Source of the DNA: Acidobacteriota bacterium
GTDB lineage: Bacteria > Acidobacteriota > Terriglobia > Terriglobales > Acidobacteriaceae
Length of the DNA: 7,498 nt
Assembly: GCA_021798655.1 (NCBI GenBank)
Contig: JAJZFE010000026.1
Location: 1 to 7,498, forward strand
Reading direction: 5' to 3'
A model generated the notes under the pieces. It was not told where the DNA came from. It saw only the letters and a list, made by a program, of their open reading frames with translations, and did no database searches. Numbering within the stretch: position 1 is the first letter of the stretch; every line of letters starts with the position of its first letter. This document shows, piece after piece, positions 1 to 6,300 of the stretch. Position numbers and translations under genes: made by a program.

Positions 1-1279
1 GCGTCGCCGCCTTGGCGGCCGCGGGCTGCGTGGCCGCTGGACTCCCCGGCGCACGCATCGGCCTCGCGCTCAGCACATCGTCCAGCGGAACATGATGCAG
101 CGGCACCTGCTGCACCACCAGCCCGCCGTAGTACGCATCCGGCATCAGCGGAATATCCGCCTCCGCAGGCGCGCCCGGCGGCGTGTTCAGGTGCAGCACA
201 ATGTGGTGCGCAAAGTCCGCAGAGAACACCAGCGGCGCGCCCTCCACTCCCAGCGTCACCGACGGCTTCACCAGGCACGAAACATGGTTCGCATCCGCCG
301 GTCGCAGCGGCGGCAGCACCACGCTCTGCACCGCCGGCAGCGCAATCACCAGCACCGACTTCGGATTATGAAACGACGGCGGCGTATTCAGCCGCAGGTT
401 CATCTGCTCCGCCTGCGGAAAGCTGATCGCCGGAATGTACTGGTACTGCGCGATGTGCAGGTTCGACATGATCCGCACCACGTCCACAATCGCGCCCACA
501 TACGCCGAGTACAACCCCCCGCCCGCCGCCTGCGTAAAGCTTGCCTGCGCAATCAGGTCCGACGCCGGCCCATTCAGCGTGTCGGAGATCGTCTTGCCGT
601 GCCCGTCGTCCAGCACAATCTGCGAGCCCGACTGCGTCAGGCACGTAAACTGCATCTCCACCGGCCGCTTGAAGCAGTCCGCGTTCGGCTTCAGCGCCAG
701 CGTCCGCGCCAGCAGGTCGGAGTGCTTCTGCAACTCCTCCGGGTCCGACGGCGGCACGCGACGGATGTCCGCAATGTAGCGCTCGATGCGCGCCTCTTCA
801 AACCCCGCCTCCAGCAGGTCCTGCGACGCTCTCACAAACGAGCCTGGTCGCCCCCGCACCGCCGACCGCAGCGTGCCAAAGTCGCCGCCCGTCTCCGGAG
901 CCAGAAACAGCAGCGCCTGCTGCGCCTCCTTCGGCACGGTCACAAACGCGCCCTCTTCGCGCACATCCCGGTTCCATGTCTCAATGCGCGTAAACCACTC
1001 CGGCGGCGGAGGGTTCGTGTTCCCGCGCAGAAACACGCAGATCAGCAGGTACTTCACCGACTGCGTGGCCGGCAGGTCCGGATGCAGCCAGATGCGGTCG
1101 CCCGGCTGCAGGTTCGGCACCTCTGCAATGGGCAGCGTCACGCCATCGCGGGTCACGCGTACATCAATCTTCGGCCCCACCAGGTCGAACCGCGCATCCG
1201 CAGACGCACGCTGGCTCACGCTGAAGAGCAACAGAAGCAGAAGGGCAGTCAGAAGCAGTGAGGCTCGTCGTTTCGACAT
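1..1279 (-). CDS. Secreted protein of unknown function, C-terminus missing at window edge
   Basis: An open frame runs without a stop from an ATG at 1279-1277 to the left edge, giving 426 codons of an incomplete protein. The start is supported by a textbook signal peptide: MSKRR, then a leucine-rich core at residues 8-20, then an ASA cleavage site at 25-27 followed by DARF. The protein therefore enters the Sec pathway and is periplasmic, outer-membrane or extracellular. After the signal come a beta-rich stretch (about 30-85, with LQPGDRIWLHPDLP), a mixed segment with LLFLAPETGG near 125, an alpha-helical region around 155-195, and another beta-rich part. The visible end is rich in Pro and Ala, which suggests a linker to a further domain. 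I recall similar hypothetical proteins in acidobacteria but no assigned function. Upstream there is only a weak ribosome-binding match (GGA). Codons end mostly in G, like the other minus-strand genes here. Confidence 0.85.
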   Translation of the reverse strand, partial: MSKRRASLLLTALLLLLLFSVSQRASADARFDLVGPKIDVRVTRDGVTLPIAEVPNLQPGDRIWLHPDLPATQSVKYLLICVFLRGNTNPPPPEWFTRIETWNRDVREEGAFVTVPKEAQQALLFLAPETGGDFGTLRSAVRGRPGSFVRASQDLLEAGFEEARIERYIADIRRVPPSDPEELQKHSDLLARTLALKPNADCFKRPVEMQFTCLTQSGSQIVLDDGHGKTISDTLNGPASDLIAQASFTQAAGGGLYSAYVGAIVDVVRIMSNLHIAQYQYIPAISFPQAEQMNLRLNTPPSFHNPKSVLVIALPAVQSVVLPPLRPADANHVSCLVKPSVTLGVEGAPLVFSADFAHHIVLHLNTPPGAPAEADIPLMPDAYYGGLVVQQVPLHHVPLDDVLSARPMRAPGSPAATQPAAAKAAT

Positions 1280-1301
1280 ACGTCCAGTTTAGATGCGTAG
1301 C

Positions 1302-1319
1302 GTGACAGATTGTTGTCAC
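1302..1319. promoter_or_regulatory. Palindrome GTGACA-N6-TGTCAC, candidate operator
   Basis: Perfect 6-bp arms, GTGACA at 1302-1307 and TGTCAC at 1314-1319, are separated by six bases. The palindrome lies 22 bases upstream of the ATG at 1279. Its size and dyad symmetry fit the site of a dimeric regulator, and its place would cover a promoter of the secreted-protein gene. No clear -35/-10 pair could be read nearby, and a palindrome of this size can occur by chance. Confidence 0.25.
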
Positions 1320-1397
1320 AACGCCTCACAACTTGCCGCAACGTCGCAACAGAAGCTAGTGTCACGAGTCTCAAGCTCGTTGCAGAACATCCAGAGG

Positions 1398-1436
1398 TTT
1401 GTCATTCCGCAGCGTAGCGGAGGAATCTGCATTTTG
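1398..1436. repeat. Dispersed 39-bp hairpin repeat, copy 1
   Basis: The 39 bases match those at 6330-6368 at 37 positions. The core folds as ATTCCGC pairing with GCGG(AG)GAAT, with an AG bulge and a short AGCGTA loop. The only differences from the second copy are the loop base (T here, A there) and one base near the 3' end. Two intergenic copies 4.9 kb apart in one window indicate a REP-like dispersed family. I recall similar intergenic hairpins in Terriglobia genomes. Confidence 0.8.
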
Positions 1437-1558
1437 TGCAGGTCTTCAGGGTGTGTCCGACTTCGATCTATGTCGCGAACTTCAGACTCACCACGCCAGG
1501 GCCACTCTGGCCCAGTCCCGTGCTTCAGTCTCTCGCTGACTGCGGAACCCTAATTTGA

Positions 1559-1583
1559 TTTGTCATTCCCGCAGGGAATCCGC
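1559..1583. repeat. Short variant of the dispersed hairpin repeat
   Basis: It begins with TTTGTCATTCC like the two longer copies and ends with GGAATCCGC, but the middle is reduced to CGCAG, giving arms ATTCCC (1565-1570) and GGGAAT (1574-1579) around a 3-base loop. It is probably a shortened relative of the 39-bp repeat. It sits about 40 bases beyond the ATPase stop codon and could help end or protect that transcript, although no T-run follows. Confidence 0.45.
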
Positions 1584-1620
1584 GTTCTGTTCGTGCCAGC
1601 AAGACTTGCTCAGAGCCCTT

Positions 1621-2670
1621 TTAGAAGTTATGTTCGGTCTGCTGTTCGCCTGCGTAGGGCTGTTGCACCATCGGCTCTTCCACGGCCTGCATCGCGGCAG
1701 TCTCCTGCGGTGCCTCGTCGTGAACCGGCTCACTCACCGGCGTTGCCGCGACCGGCTCCGGCGTGTAGGCCACGGACTCGGGCATAACTTCCGGCACAGG
1801 GTAGGGAACCTGCGCCACGTAGCTGGGCTCGGCATAGCTGGCCTCGGCATGGCTCGTCGCAGCATGGCTTGTGGCGGCGTAGCTCGTCGCTCCATGGCCA
1901 CGATCACGATGCCGGTTGCTCGGCCCATCCGACTCCACCGACCCGTCGCGGATCGAGATCACCCGATGCGCGAACTCGGCGATGTCCGGCTCATGCGTCA
2001 CCAGGATGATCGTGTTGCCCTGCGCCTGCAGCTCGTCGAACAGCGCCATGATCTCCACCGACGTCTTCGAGTCCAGGTTGCCCGTCGGCTCATCGGCCAG
2101 GATGATCGAAGGGCTGTTCACCAGCGCCCGTGCAATGGCCACGCGCTGCCGCTGTCCGCCGGAAAGTTCGTTCGGCTTGTGCATCATGCGCGTGCCCAGG
2201 TTCACGCTCTCCAGCACGGCCTTGGCGCGTTCAATGCGTGCCGCTGCCGGCGTGCCGTTATAGATCAACGGCAGCTCCACATTGTGCAGCGCCGTCGCGC
2301 GCGCCAGCAGGTTGAACGTCTGAAAGACAAACCCGATCTCCTTGTTCCTGATCCGCGCCAGCTCATCGTCGTTCAGGCTGGAAACGTCGTGCCCGTTCAG
2401 CCAGTACTGCCCCTCGCTCGGCGAGTCCAGGCAGCCCAGCAGGTTCATCAGCGTCGACTTGCCCGACCCCGACGGCCCCATGATCGCCACATACTCGTTG
2501 TGCTTGATGCGGATGTCCACCCCGCGCAGCGCATGTACCAGCTGGTCGCCCATCTCGTACGTCTTCCACAGATTGTTGGTCACAATCACATCGCCGTCGT
2601 GCGGGCCGTCGGCGTTCTTGCCAACGCGTGTCTGCGCGACTGTCTGCGGTTCCAGGGTGTCGATGGGCAT
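1621..2670 (-). CDS. ABC transporter ATP-binding protein, MacB/LolD type, with extended C-terminal tail
   Basis: This is the cytoplasmic ATPase that would energise a MacAB-like exporter. Positions here use the preferred 349-residue protein. All ABC motifs are intact: Walker [10 protein letters not shown] at 65-73, Q-loop Q117, signature LSGGQ at 169-173, Walker B with ADEP (E194), D-loop NLDS at 198-201, and H-loop H226. The sequence [15 protein letters not shown] and the MNLLGCLD after Walker A are typical of the MacB/LolD subfamily. The core ends near residue 250. Relatives are usually about 225-240 residues, but here about 100 more follow: a five-unit pentapeptide repeat (261-285), then a tail rich in Pro, Glu and Val. 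I chose the ATG at 2670 because GGAG lies six bases upstream; a TTG at 2709 would add 13 residues but lacks a site. The adaptor gene ends 59 bases upstream on the same strand, so the two are probably cotranscribed. No permease follows. Confidence 0.93.
   Translation of the reverse strand: MPIDTLEPQTVAQTRVGKNADGPHDGDVIVTNNLWKTYEMGDQLVHALRGVDIRIKHNEYVAIMGPSGSGKSTLMNLLGCLDSPSEGQYWLNGHDVSSLNDDELARIRNKEIGFVFQTFNLLARATALHNVELPLIYNGTPAAARIERAKAVLESVNLGTRMMHKPNELSGGQRQRVAIARALVNSPSIILADEPTGNLDSKTSVEIMALFDELQAQGNTIILVTHEPDIAEFAHRVISIRDGSVESDGPSNRHRDRGHGATSYAATSHAATSHAEASYAEPSYVAQVPYPVPEVMPESVAYTPEPVAATPVSEPVHDEAPQETAAMQAVEEPMVQQPYAGEQQTEHNF
1816..1890 (-). repeat. Five tandem 15-bp units encoding a pentapeptide repeat
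   Basis: Within the ATPase tail, five successive 15-bp units encode [20 protein letters not shown] and EPSYV. The first three differ at a single residue and the last two have drifted. At the DNA level the units share a G(C/T)(A/G)T(A/G)GCT core on the plus strand. Such an array can change in copy number by slippage without shifting the frame. The encoded stretch is low in complexity and probably disordered. Confidence 0.75.
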
Positions 2671-2676
2671 CGCTCT

Positions 2677-2680
2677 CTCC
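2677..2680 (-). promoter_or_regulatory. Ribosome binding site fixing the ATPase start
   Basis: Read on the minus strand, CGGAGAGAGCG precedes the ATG at 2670. GGAG lies six bases from that start codon, which is a good distance. The alternative TTG at 2709 has no comparable motif before it, so this site supports the shorter protein. Confidence 0.6.
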
Positions 2681-2699
2681 GAATAGCTCTCAGCTTCCA

Positions 2700-2728
2700 C
2701 TGCGGTCAATCATTCGCTGCGGTCAATC
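2700..2728. repeat. Direct repeat of 12 bp, period 17, in the intercistronic gap
   Basis: CTGCGGTCAATC occurs at 2700-2711 and again, identically, at 2717-2728, with five bases between. It lies between the stop codon of the adaptor gene (2730-2732) and the start of the ATPase gene. This looks like a small tandem duplication that lengthened the intercistronic gap to 59 bases. It created the TTG at 2709 and a 7-codon ATG frame at 2713, neither of which looks like a real gene start. Confidence 0.7.
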
Positions 2729-2729
2729 G

Positions 2730-4151
2730 TTAACTGCTGCTGTCGTCGGTCTCCACGGTGGTGATCGCCGTGTTGTCGCGTTTCACCGCGACACCGCTCT
2801 TCAGAATCCGCAGCGTCTTGTAGCGCCCGGTCACAATCTCGTCGCCGGCCTCCAGACCCGAGAGCACCTCGATATCCGTGGTGCCCGTCACGCCCGTCGA
2901 TACCGGCACAAACTCCACCCGCAGCCGGCCCTTGTCGTTGGCCAGGATGTACACGCCCTGCACCAGCGGCGTCGCCTTGCCCGTCGGCGTCGGTGTCGCC
3001 GTCGGCGAAAGCTTGCCCTGGTTCTTGAACAGCTCCGCCTCGGCCTTCGGATCGCGCTCCACCAGTGCCTGGATCGGAATCGTCAACGCGTTCGACTTGT
3101 GCGCCGTCGTAATCTTCGCCGTGCACGAAAGCCCCGGCCGCAGCTCGTCCGGTATCTGCGCGCCGTTGTCCTGGATGTTGTCCAACGTCACAACGACCTT
3201 GAAGTCCTTGGCCTCTTCCGTGCCTGTCGTCGAAGTCGATGTCGCCTGTCCGGTCGTCCGCAACAGTGCCTGGTCGCCCACCTCGGTCACATGGCCCTTG
3301 AAGACCTTGCCCGGCAGCGCATCCACCGTCACATCCGCCGCCTGGCCCATCGCCACGTTCACAATGTCGGTCTCATCCACCTTCACCTCGGCGGTGATCA
3401 CGCTCATGTCCGCCAGCGTCATCAGCGTGGAGCCTTCGGCGTTCTGGATGCCCACCACCACCGTCTCACCCTCGCGAACCGGCACATTCGTCACCAGCCC
3501 GTCGAACGGCGCGCGGCTCACGGTCTTGTCCAGCGAGTCGTAGTTTGCCCTCTGGCTGGCCACCGCCTGGTCCATGTGCCCGCGTGCCGACGAGGTCTGT
3601 GCCCGCGCCTGCGCCACGGCCGCGCTGCGCTGGTCCAGCGTCGCCTGCGCCATGTTGTACGCCGCCGCCTTCGAGTCAAAATCCTGCTTCGCGATCAGCT
3701 GGTCCTGGTACAGCTCCTTCGCGCGGTTGTAGTCCAGCGTCTTCTGCTGCAGATCTGCCTTGGCCTGCGCCACGTTGGCCACGGCCGTCTTCTCCGCCGC
3801 GATGTAGCTGCCGATGTCCGTCTCCGAAGCCTGAATCGCCGCGCTCTGCGCCGACACCGTCGCCTCCGGCTGCACGCTCTCCACCTTGGCCAGAATATCG
3901 CCGGCCTTCACGTGGTCGCCTTCTTTCACGTACAGGTGCGTAATCCGCCCGAACGCCGTCGCGCCCACATTCACATACGTCTTTGGCTTGATCTGCCCGG
4001 TGCCGCTCACATCCGCGTCCAGATCCTCCCGCACCGCGCGCGAGGTCGTCACCGCCAGCACATCGGAGTGGCTATGGATGATGGTGCCCGCGATGATCGC
4101 GCCCACCACGGCCAGACCCAGGACGAGAAACAGTATCTTCTTTCCGCTCAT
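2730..4151 (-). CDS. Periplasmic adaptor of a tripartite efflux system (MacA/HlyD family)
   Basis: This 473-residue membrane fusion protein would link an inner-membrane ABC permease to an outer-membrane channel. One membrane segment (residues 5-25, after MSGKK) anchors it, leaving the rest in the periplasm. The first lipoyl half is at about 61-92 (GRITHLYVKEGDHVKAGDILAKVES). A long alpha-helical hairpin rich in Ala, Gln and Lys follows at about 98-205. The second lipoyl half contains APFDGLVTNVPVREGETV at 214-231. A beta-barrel region (about 250-350) and a membrane-proximal domain (about 355-460, with GLEAGDEIVTG) complete the order usual for MacA. A Thr/Pro-rich insert at about 365-398 is unlike most relatives. 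Length is somewhat above the usual 370-420. GGAAGG lies 11 bases before the ATG. The ATPase gene follows in the same operon, which favours an ABC partner over an RND one. The substrate cannot be read from the sequence. Confidence 0.93.
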   Translation of the reverse strand: MSGKKILFLVLGLAVVGAIIAGTIIHSHSDVLAVTTSRAVREDLDADVSGTGQIKPKTYVNVGATAFGRITHLYVKEGDHVKAGDILAKVESVQPEATVSAQSAAIQASETDIGSYIAAEKTAVANVAQAKADLQQKTLDYNRAKELYQDQLIAKQDFDSKAAAYNMAQATLDQRSAAVAQARAQTSSARGHMDQAVASQRANYDSLDKTVSRAPFDGLVTNVPVREGETVVVGIQNAEGSTLMTLADMSVITAEVKVDETDIVNVAMGQAADVTVDALPGKVFKGHVTEVGDQALLRTTGQATSTSTTGTEEAKDFKVVVTLDNIQDNGAQIPDELRPGLSCTAKITTAHKSNALTIPIQALVERDPKAEAELFKNQGKLSPTATPTPTGKATPLVQGVYILANDKGRLRVEFVPVSTGVTGTTDIEVLSGLEAGDEIVTGRYKTLRILKSGVAVKRDNTAITTVETDDSSS

Positions 4152-4217
4152 CAGAAACAGTGCCTTCCGGTCGTACTCACGTTTGGGATGACCCTTGCCG
4201 ACCTGACATCATCTACT

Positions 4218-4244
4218 TACGTTCCGCAGACCCGCAAAGTTCCC
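4218..4244 (-). promoter_or_regulatory. Candidate ECF-type promoter of the adaptor-ATPase operon
   Basis: On the minus strand, GGGAAC (4244-4239) is followed after 17 bases by CGTA (4221-4218). An AAC-containing -35 and a CGTA or CGTC -10 about 16-17 bases away is the pattern of several extracytoplasmic-function sigma factors. The -10 element lies about 66 bases upstream of the adaptor ATG, which is a plausible leader. No good housekeeping-type pair was seen in this strand of the spacer. The match is short and may be chance. Confidence 0.25.
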
Positions 4245-4359
4245 GGCCCGCCGCATTCACCTGGGGTATGACGTTTCCGCTTCGCCAGCGTCACGTCTCT
4301 CAGCCCGTCTTCGTGCATGGAACGCAAGGCTGATGATAGCAGTGACCCAGCCCCGCGTC

Positions 4360-4388
4360 TTGTATGCACAGCCTTTGGGGACTAGAAT
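4360..4388 (+). promoter_or_regulatory. Candidate housekeeping-type promoter of the GWxTD gene
   Basis: TTGTAT (4360-4365), then a 17-base spacer, then TAGAAT (4383-4388). The -10 matches the sigma-70 consensus at five of six positions and the -35 at three. Transcription would begin near 4395, about 25 bases before the preferred ATG. That would leave an earlier in-frame ATG at 4364 outside the transcript. Confidence 0.5.
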
Positions 4389-4405
4389 CGAAACTGTTTA
4401 GTCAC

Positions 4406-4410
4406 AGGAG
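4406..4410 (+). promoter_or_regulatory. Ribosome binding site of the GWxTD gene
   Basis: AGGAG lies ten bases before the ATG at 4421. It decides between that ATG, which opens directly into a signal peptide, and the upstream in-frame ATG at 4364, which would put 19 unlikely residues in front of it. Confidence 0.65.
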
Positions 4411-4420
4411 TGCCGTACCC

Positions 4421-6190
4421 ATGAACTCACCGAATCGTTCCTTCCTTCTCGTCGGCATCGCGCTGGCCGCCTTCTCCTGCGCGCATCTCGTCGCGCAGGA
4501 CGCCGCTTCGCCTGCCGTGGCCCAGCAACCCGGCCAGCCGCAGACGGTGCAGGACAACGGCACGGTGGTCAAGGACGCCCCCACCGCCGAGAAGCCCGAC
4601 CCCCTCAAGCGCCGTCTCTCCGACCGCGAAGAGCGCGAACGCCTCAAGAACACCCGCGCCGAGCTCAAGGGCAGCTACAAAAAGTGGCTCGACGAAGATG
4701 TCCGCTGGATCATCACCGACGAGGAAGCCAAGGCCTTCAAGAGCCTCGCCAACGACGAGGAGCGCGACCAGTTCATCGAGCAGTTCTGGCTCCGCCGCAA
4801 CCCCAATCCCGACTCCCCCGAGAACGAGTACAAGGACGAGCACTACGCCCGCATCGCCTACGCCAACGAGCACTTCGCCGCAGGCAAGCCCGGCTGGATG
4901 ACCGACCGCGGACACATCTACATCTCCTACGGCAAGCCCGACTCCATCGACTCCCACCCCTCCGGCGGAAGCTACGACCGCCCCATGGATGAGGGCGGCG
5001 GCAACACCTCCACCTTCCCCTTCGAGACCTGGCACTATCGCTACCTCGCCGGCGTCGGCGACAACATCGACATCGAGTTCGTCGACACCTGCATGTGCGG
5101 CGACTACCACGCCACCATCGACCGCTCCGAAAAGGACGCGCTCAAGCACGTCCCCGGCGCCGGCCTCACCCAGTACGAAGAGAACGGACAGGCCAAGAAG
5201 GCCGACCGCTTCGCCGGCGGCGGGCTCGAACAACTCGGCAACGGCCCCATGGCCGCTACCCAGCAAAGCAAGCAGTTCGACCGCCTCGACACCTTCTCCA
5301 AGCTCTTCGCGCCGCCGCCGGTCAAGTTCGCCGACCTCGACAAGTTCCTCGCCTCGGAAAAAATCCTCACCGGTCCGCCGTTCCTCTTTGACGTCCGCAC
5401 CGACTACGTCAAGCTGACCAACGACACCGTCATGGTGCCGCTCACCCTCCAGATTCGCAACGGCGACATCACCTACACCACCAAGGATGGCGACTCCACC
5501 GGCGTCGTCAACATCCTCGGCCGCGTCAGCAACATCAACCACCGCGTCATCCAGACCTTCGAAGACACCGTCAAGGTCGAAACCCCCAGCGACCTGCTCC
5601 AGCGCACCAAGAACAACCAGTCCGTCTACTGGAAGGCGCTGCCCCTCCCCCCTGGTCGCTACAAGGTCGAGATCGCCATCAAGGATGTCAACAACCCCGA
5701 CCACGTCGGCATCTGGCGGCGCAGCGTGGACGTGCCCAAGTTTGACGACGATCGCCTGGCCTCCTCCTCGCTCATCCTCGCCGACCAGATGGAACGCGTG
5801 CCCAGCAAGGACGTAGGCGCGGGCAACTTCGTCATCGGCAACACCAAGATTCGTCCCCGCGTGCCGGCCACCATCTCGACCCCGGTCGTCTTCCACCGCG
5901 CCCAGAACCTCAACTTCTGGATGCAGGTCTACAACCTCGGTATCGGCGACAACAAGAAGAACGACGCCACCATCGAGTACCAGGTGCTGGACCTCGCCAC
6001 CAACAAGCAGATCCTCGACTCCTCCGAGCTGGCCTCCAAGCTGAACCCCAACGCCGACCAGCTCACGCTCGAAAAGACCATGCCGCTCGCCGGCCTCGAA
6101 CCCGGACGCTATCAGGTCACCATCAAGATCAACGACGGCGTCTCCAAGCAGGAGATCGCCCAGAGCGCGCCCTTCATCGTCGAGCAGTAG
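4421..6190 (+). CDS. Exported GWxTD-domain protein, function unknown
   Basis: The 589-residue protein begins with a signal peptide: MNSPNR, a hydrophobic core, then a likely cleavage after LVA at residues 23-25, so it acts beyond the inner membrane. A poorly conserved, charged stretch follows (about 35-85). The GWxTD domain spans about 86-245. Its hallmarks are KKWLDEDVRWIITDEE (88-103), FWLRRNPNP (122-130) with the following ENEYKDEHYARI, the name-giving GWMTD at 158-162, and RGHIYISYGKPD after it. Two cysteines, C224 and C226 in DTCMCGDYH, are the only ones in the mature chain. After a linker, a beta-rich C-terminal half carries PGRYKVEI (411-418) and PGRYQVTI (561-568), which suggests two related beta-sandwich units. 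GWxTD proteins occur in Acidobacteria and Bacteroidota and have no established biochemical role that I know of. The start is set by AGGAG at 4406 and the promoter position. Codons end mostly in C. The gene is transcribed away from the efflux operon and appears to stand alone. Confidence 0.9.
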   Translation: MNSPNRSFLLVGIALAAFSCAHLVAQDAASPAVAQQPGQPQTVQDNGTVVKDAPTAEKPDPLKRRLSDREERERLKNTRAELKGSYKKWLDEDVRWIITDEEAKAFKSLANDEERDQFIEQFWLRRNPNPDSPENEYKDEHYARIAYANEHFAAGKPGWMTDRGHIYISYGKPDSIDSHPSGGSYDRPMDEGGGNTSTFPFETWHYRYLAGVGDNIDIEFVDTCMCGDYHATIDRSEKDALKHVPGAGLTQYEENGQAKKADRFAGGGLEQLGNGPMAATQQSKQFDRLDTFSKLFAPPPVKFADLDKFLASEKILTGPPFLFDVRTDYVKLTNDTVMVPLTLQIRNGDITYTTKDGDSTGVVNILGRVSNINHRVIQTFEDTVKVETPSDLLQRTKNNQSVYWKALPLPPGRYKVEIAIKDVNNPDHVGIWRRSVDVPKFDDDRLASSSLILADQMERVPSKDVGAGNFVIGNTKIRPRVPATISTPVVFHRAQNLNFWMQVYNLGIGDNKKNDATIEYQVLDLATNKQILDSSELASKLNPNADQLTLEKTMPLAGLEPGRYQVTIKINDGVSKQEIAQSAPFIVEQ

Positions 6191-6244
6191 GGGATCGCCC
6201 CTGTCCGTGTCCTGTCAAACGCAGTTCGCGGTGTACTGAACGTC

Positions 6245-6280
6245 GCTGAGCTTTACAGGATTCAGCTGAGCTTCACCGGA
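6245..6280 (+). repeat. Near-tandem 20-bp repeat
   Basis: GCTGAGCTTTACAGGA (6245-6260) recurs as GCTGAGCTTCACCGGA (6265-6280), matching at 14 of 16 positions with a period of 20. It is the left edge of the repeat cluster behind the GWxTD gene. It may be a decayed duplication. No function is apparent. Confidence 0.6.
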
Positions 6281-6300
6281 ATAACGCGGGGCTTTAGCTC

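Larger units (their letters stand above)
1280..1620. other. Gene-free spacer with repeats
   Basis: This stretch lies between the stop of the ABC ATPase gene and the start of the secreted-protein gene, both on the minus strand. I find no convincing gene. It holds a 6-bp-arm palindrome near the downstream gene, a 39-bp dispersed hairpin repeat at 1398-1436, a perfect hairpin with arms GGGCCA and TGGCCC at 1499-1513, and a short hairpin at 1559-1583. None of the hairpins is followed by a T-run on the minus strand, so no intrinsic terminator can be named. The length and the repeats suggest that the secreted-protein gene has its own promoter and is not part of the transporter operon. Confidence 0.7.

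Noticed and set aside
92..1261. Long plus-strand frame opposite the secreted-protein gene
   Set aside because: Its product is dominated by Arg, His and Gln without domains, while the minus-strand frame gives a signal peptide and normal protein composition over the same bases.
1293..1553. 86-residue plus-strand frame in the spacer
   Set aside because: It contains the dispersed repeat, has no ribosome binding site and no protein-like features.
1398..1583. CRISPR array
   Set aside because: The repeat units are self-paired dispersed elements without regular spacing or several equal-length spacers, and no cas genes are present.
2692..2713. Seven-codon ATG frame before the ATPase gene as a leader peptide
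   Set aside because: It arises from the 17-bp duplication, lacks a ribosome binding site and shows no regulatory residues.
1555..2733. Long plus-strand frame opposite the ABC ATPase
   Set aside because: The opposite strand encodes an ATPase with every motif intact. This frame is Arg/His-rich and follows from the codon bias of the real gene.
2628..4271. 547-residue plus-strand frame opposite the adaptor
   Set aside because: Composition is Arg/His/Leu-rich with no domain, and the minus strand shows a complete MacA-type architecture.
4269..4293. TGACG...CGTCA inverted repeat in the divergent promoter region
   Set aside because: Arms are only 5 bp and 15 bases apart, so chance is the simplest explanation.
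4364..4420. Upstream ATG as start of the GWxTD gene
   Set aside because: It adds 19 residues before a normal signal peptide, lacks a ribosome binding site and lies upstream of the likely transcription start.
4427..5896. 489-residue minus-strand frame inside the GWxTD gene
   Set aside because: It is made mostly of Gly, Val, Asp, Glu and Leu, as expected from reading C-ending codons backwards. The plus-strand GWxTD motifs are decisive.
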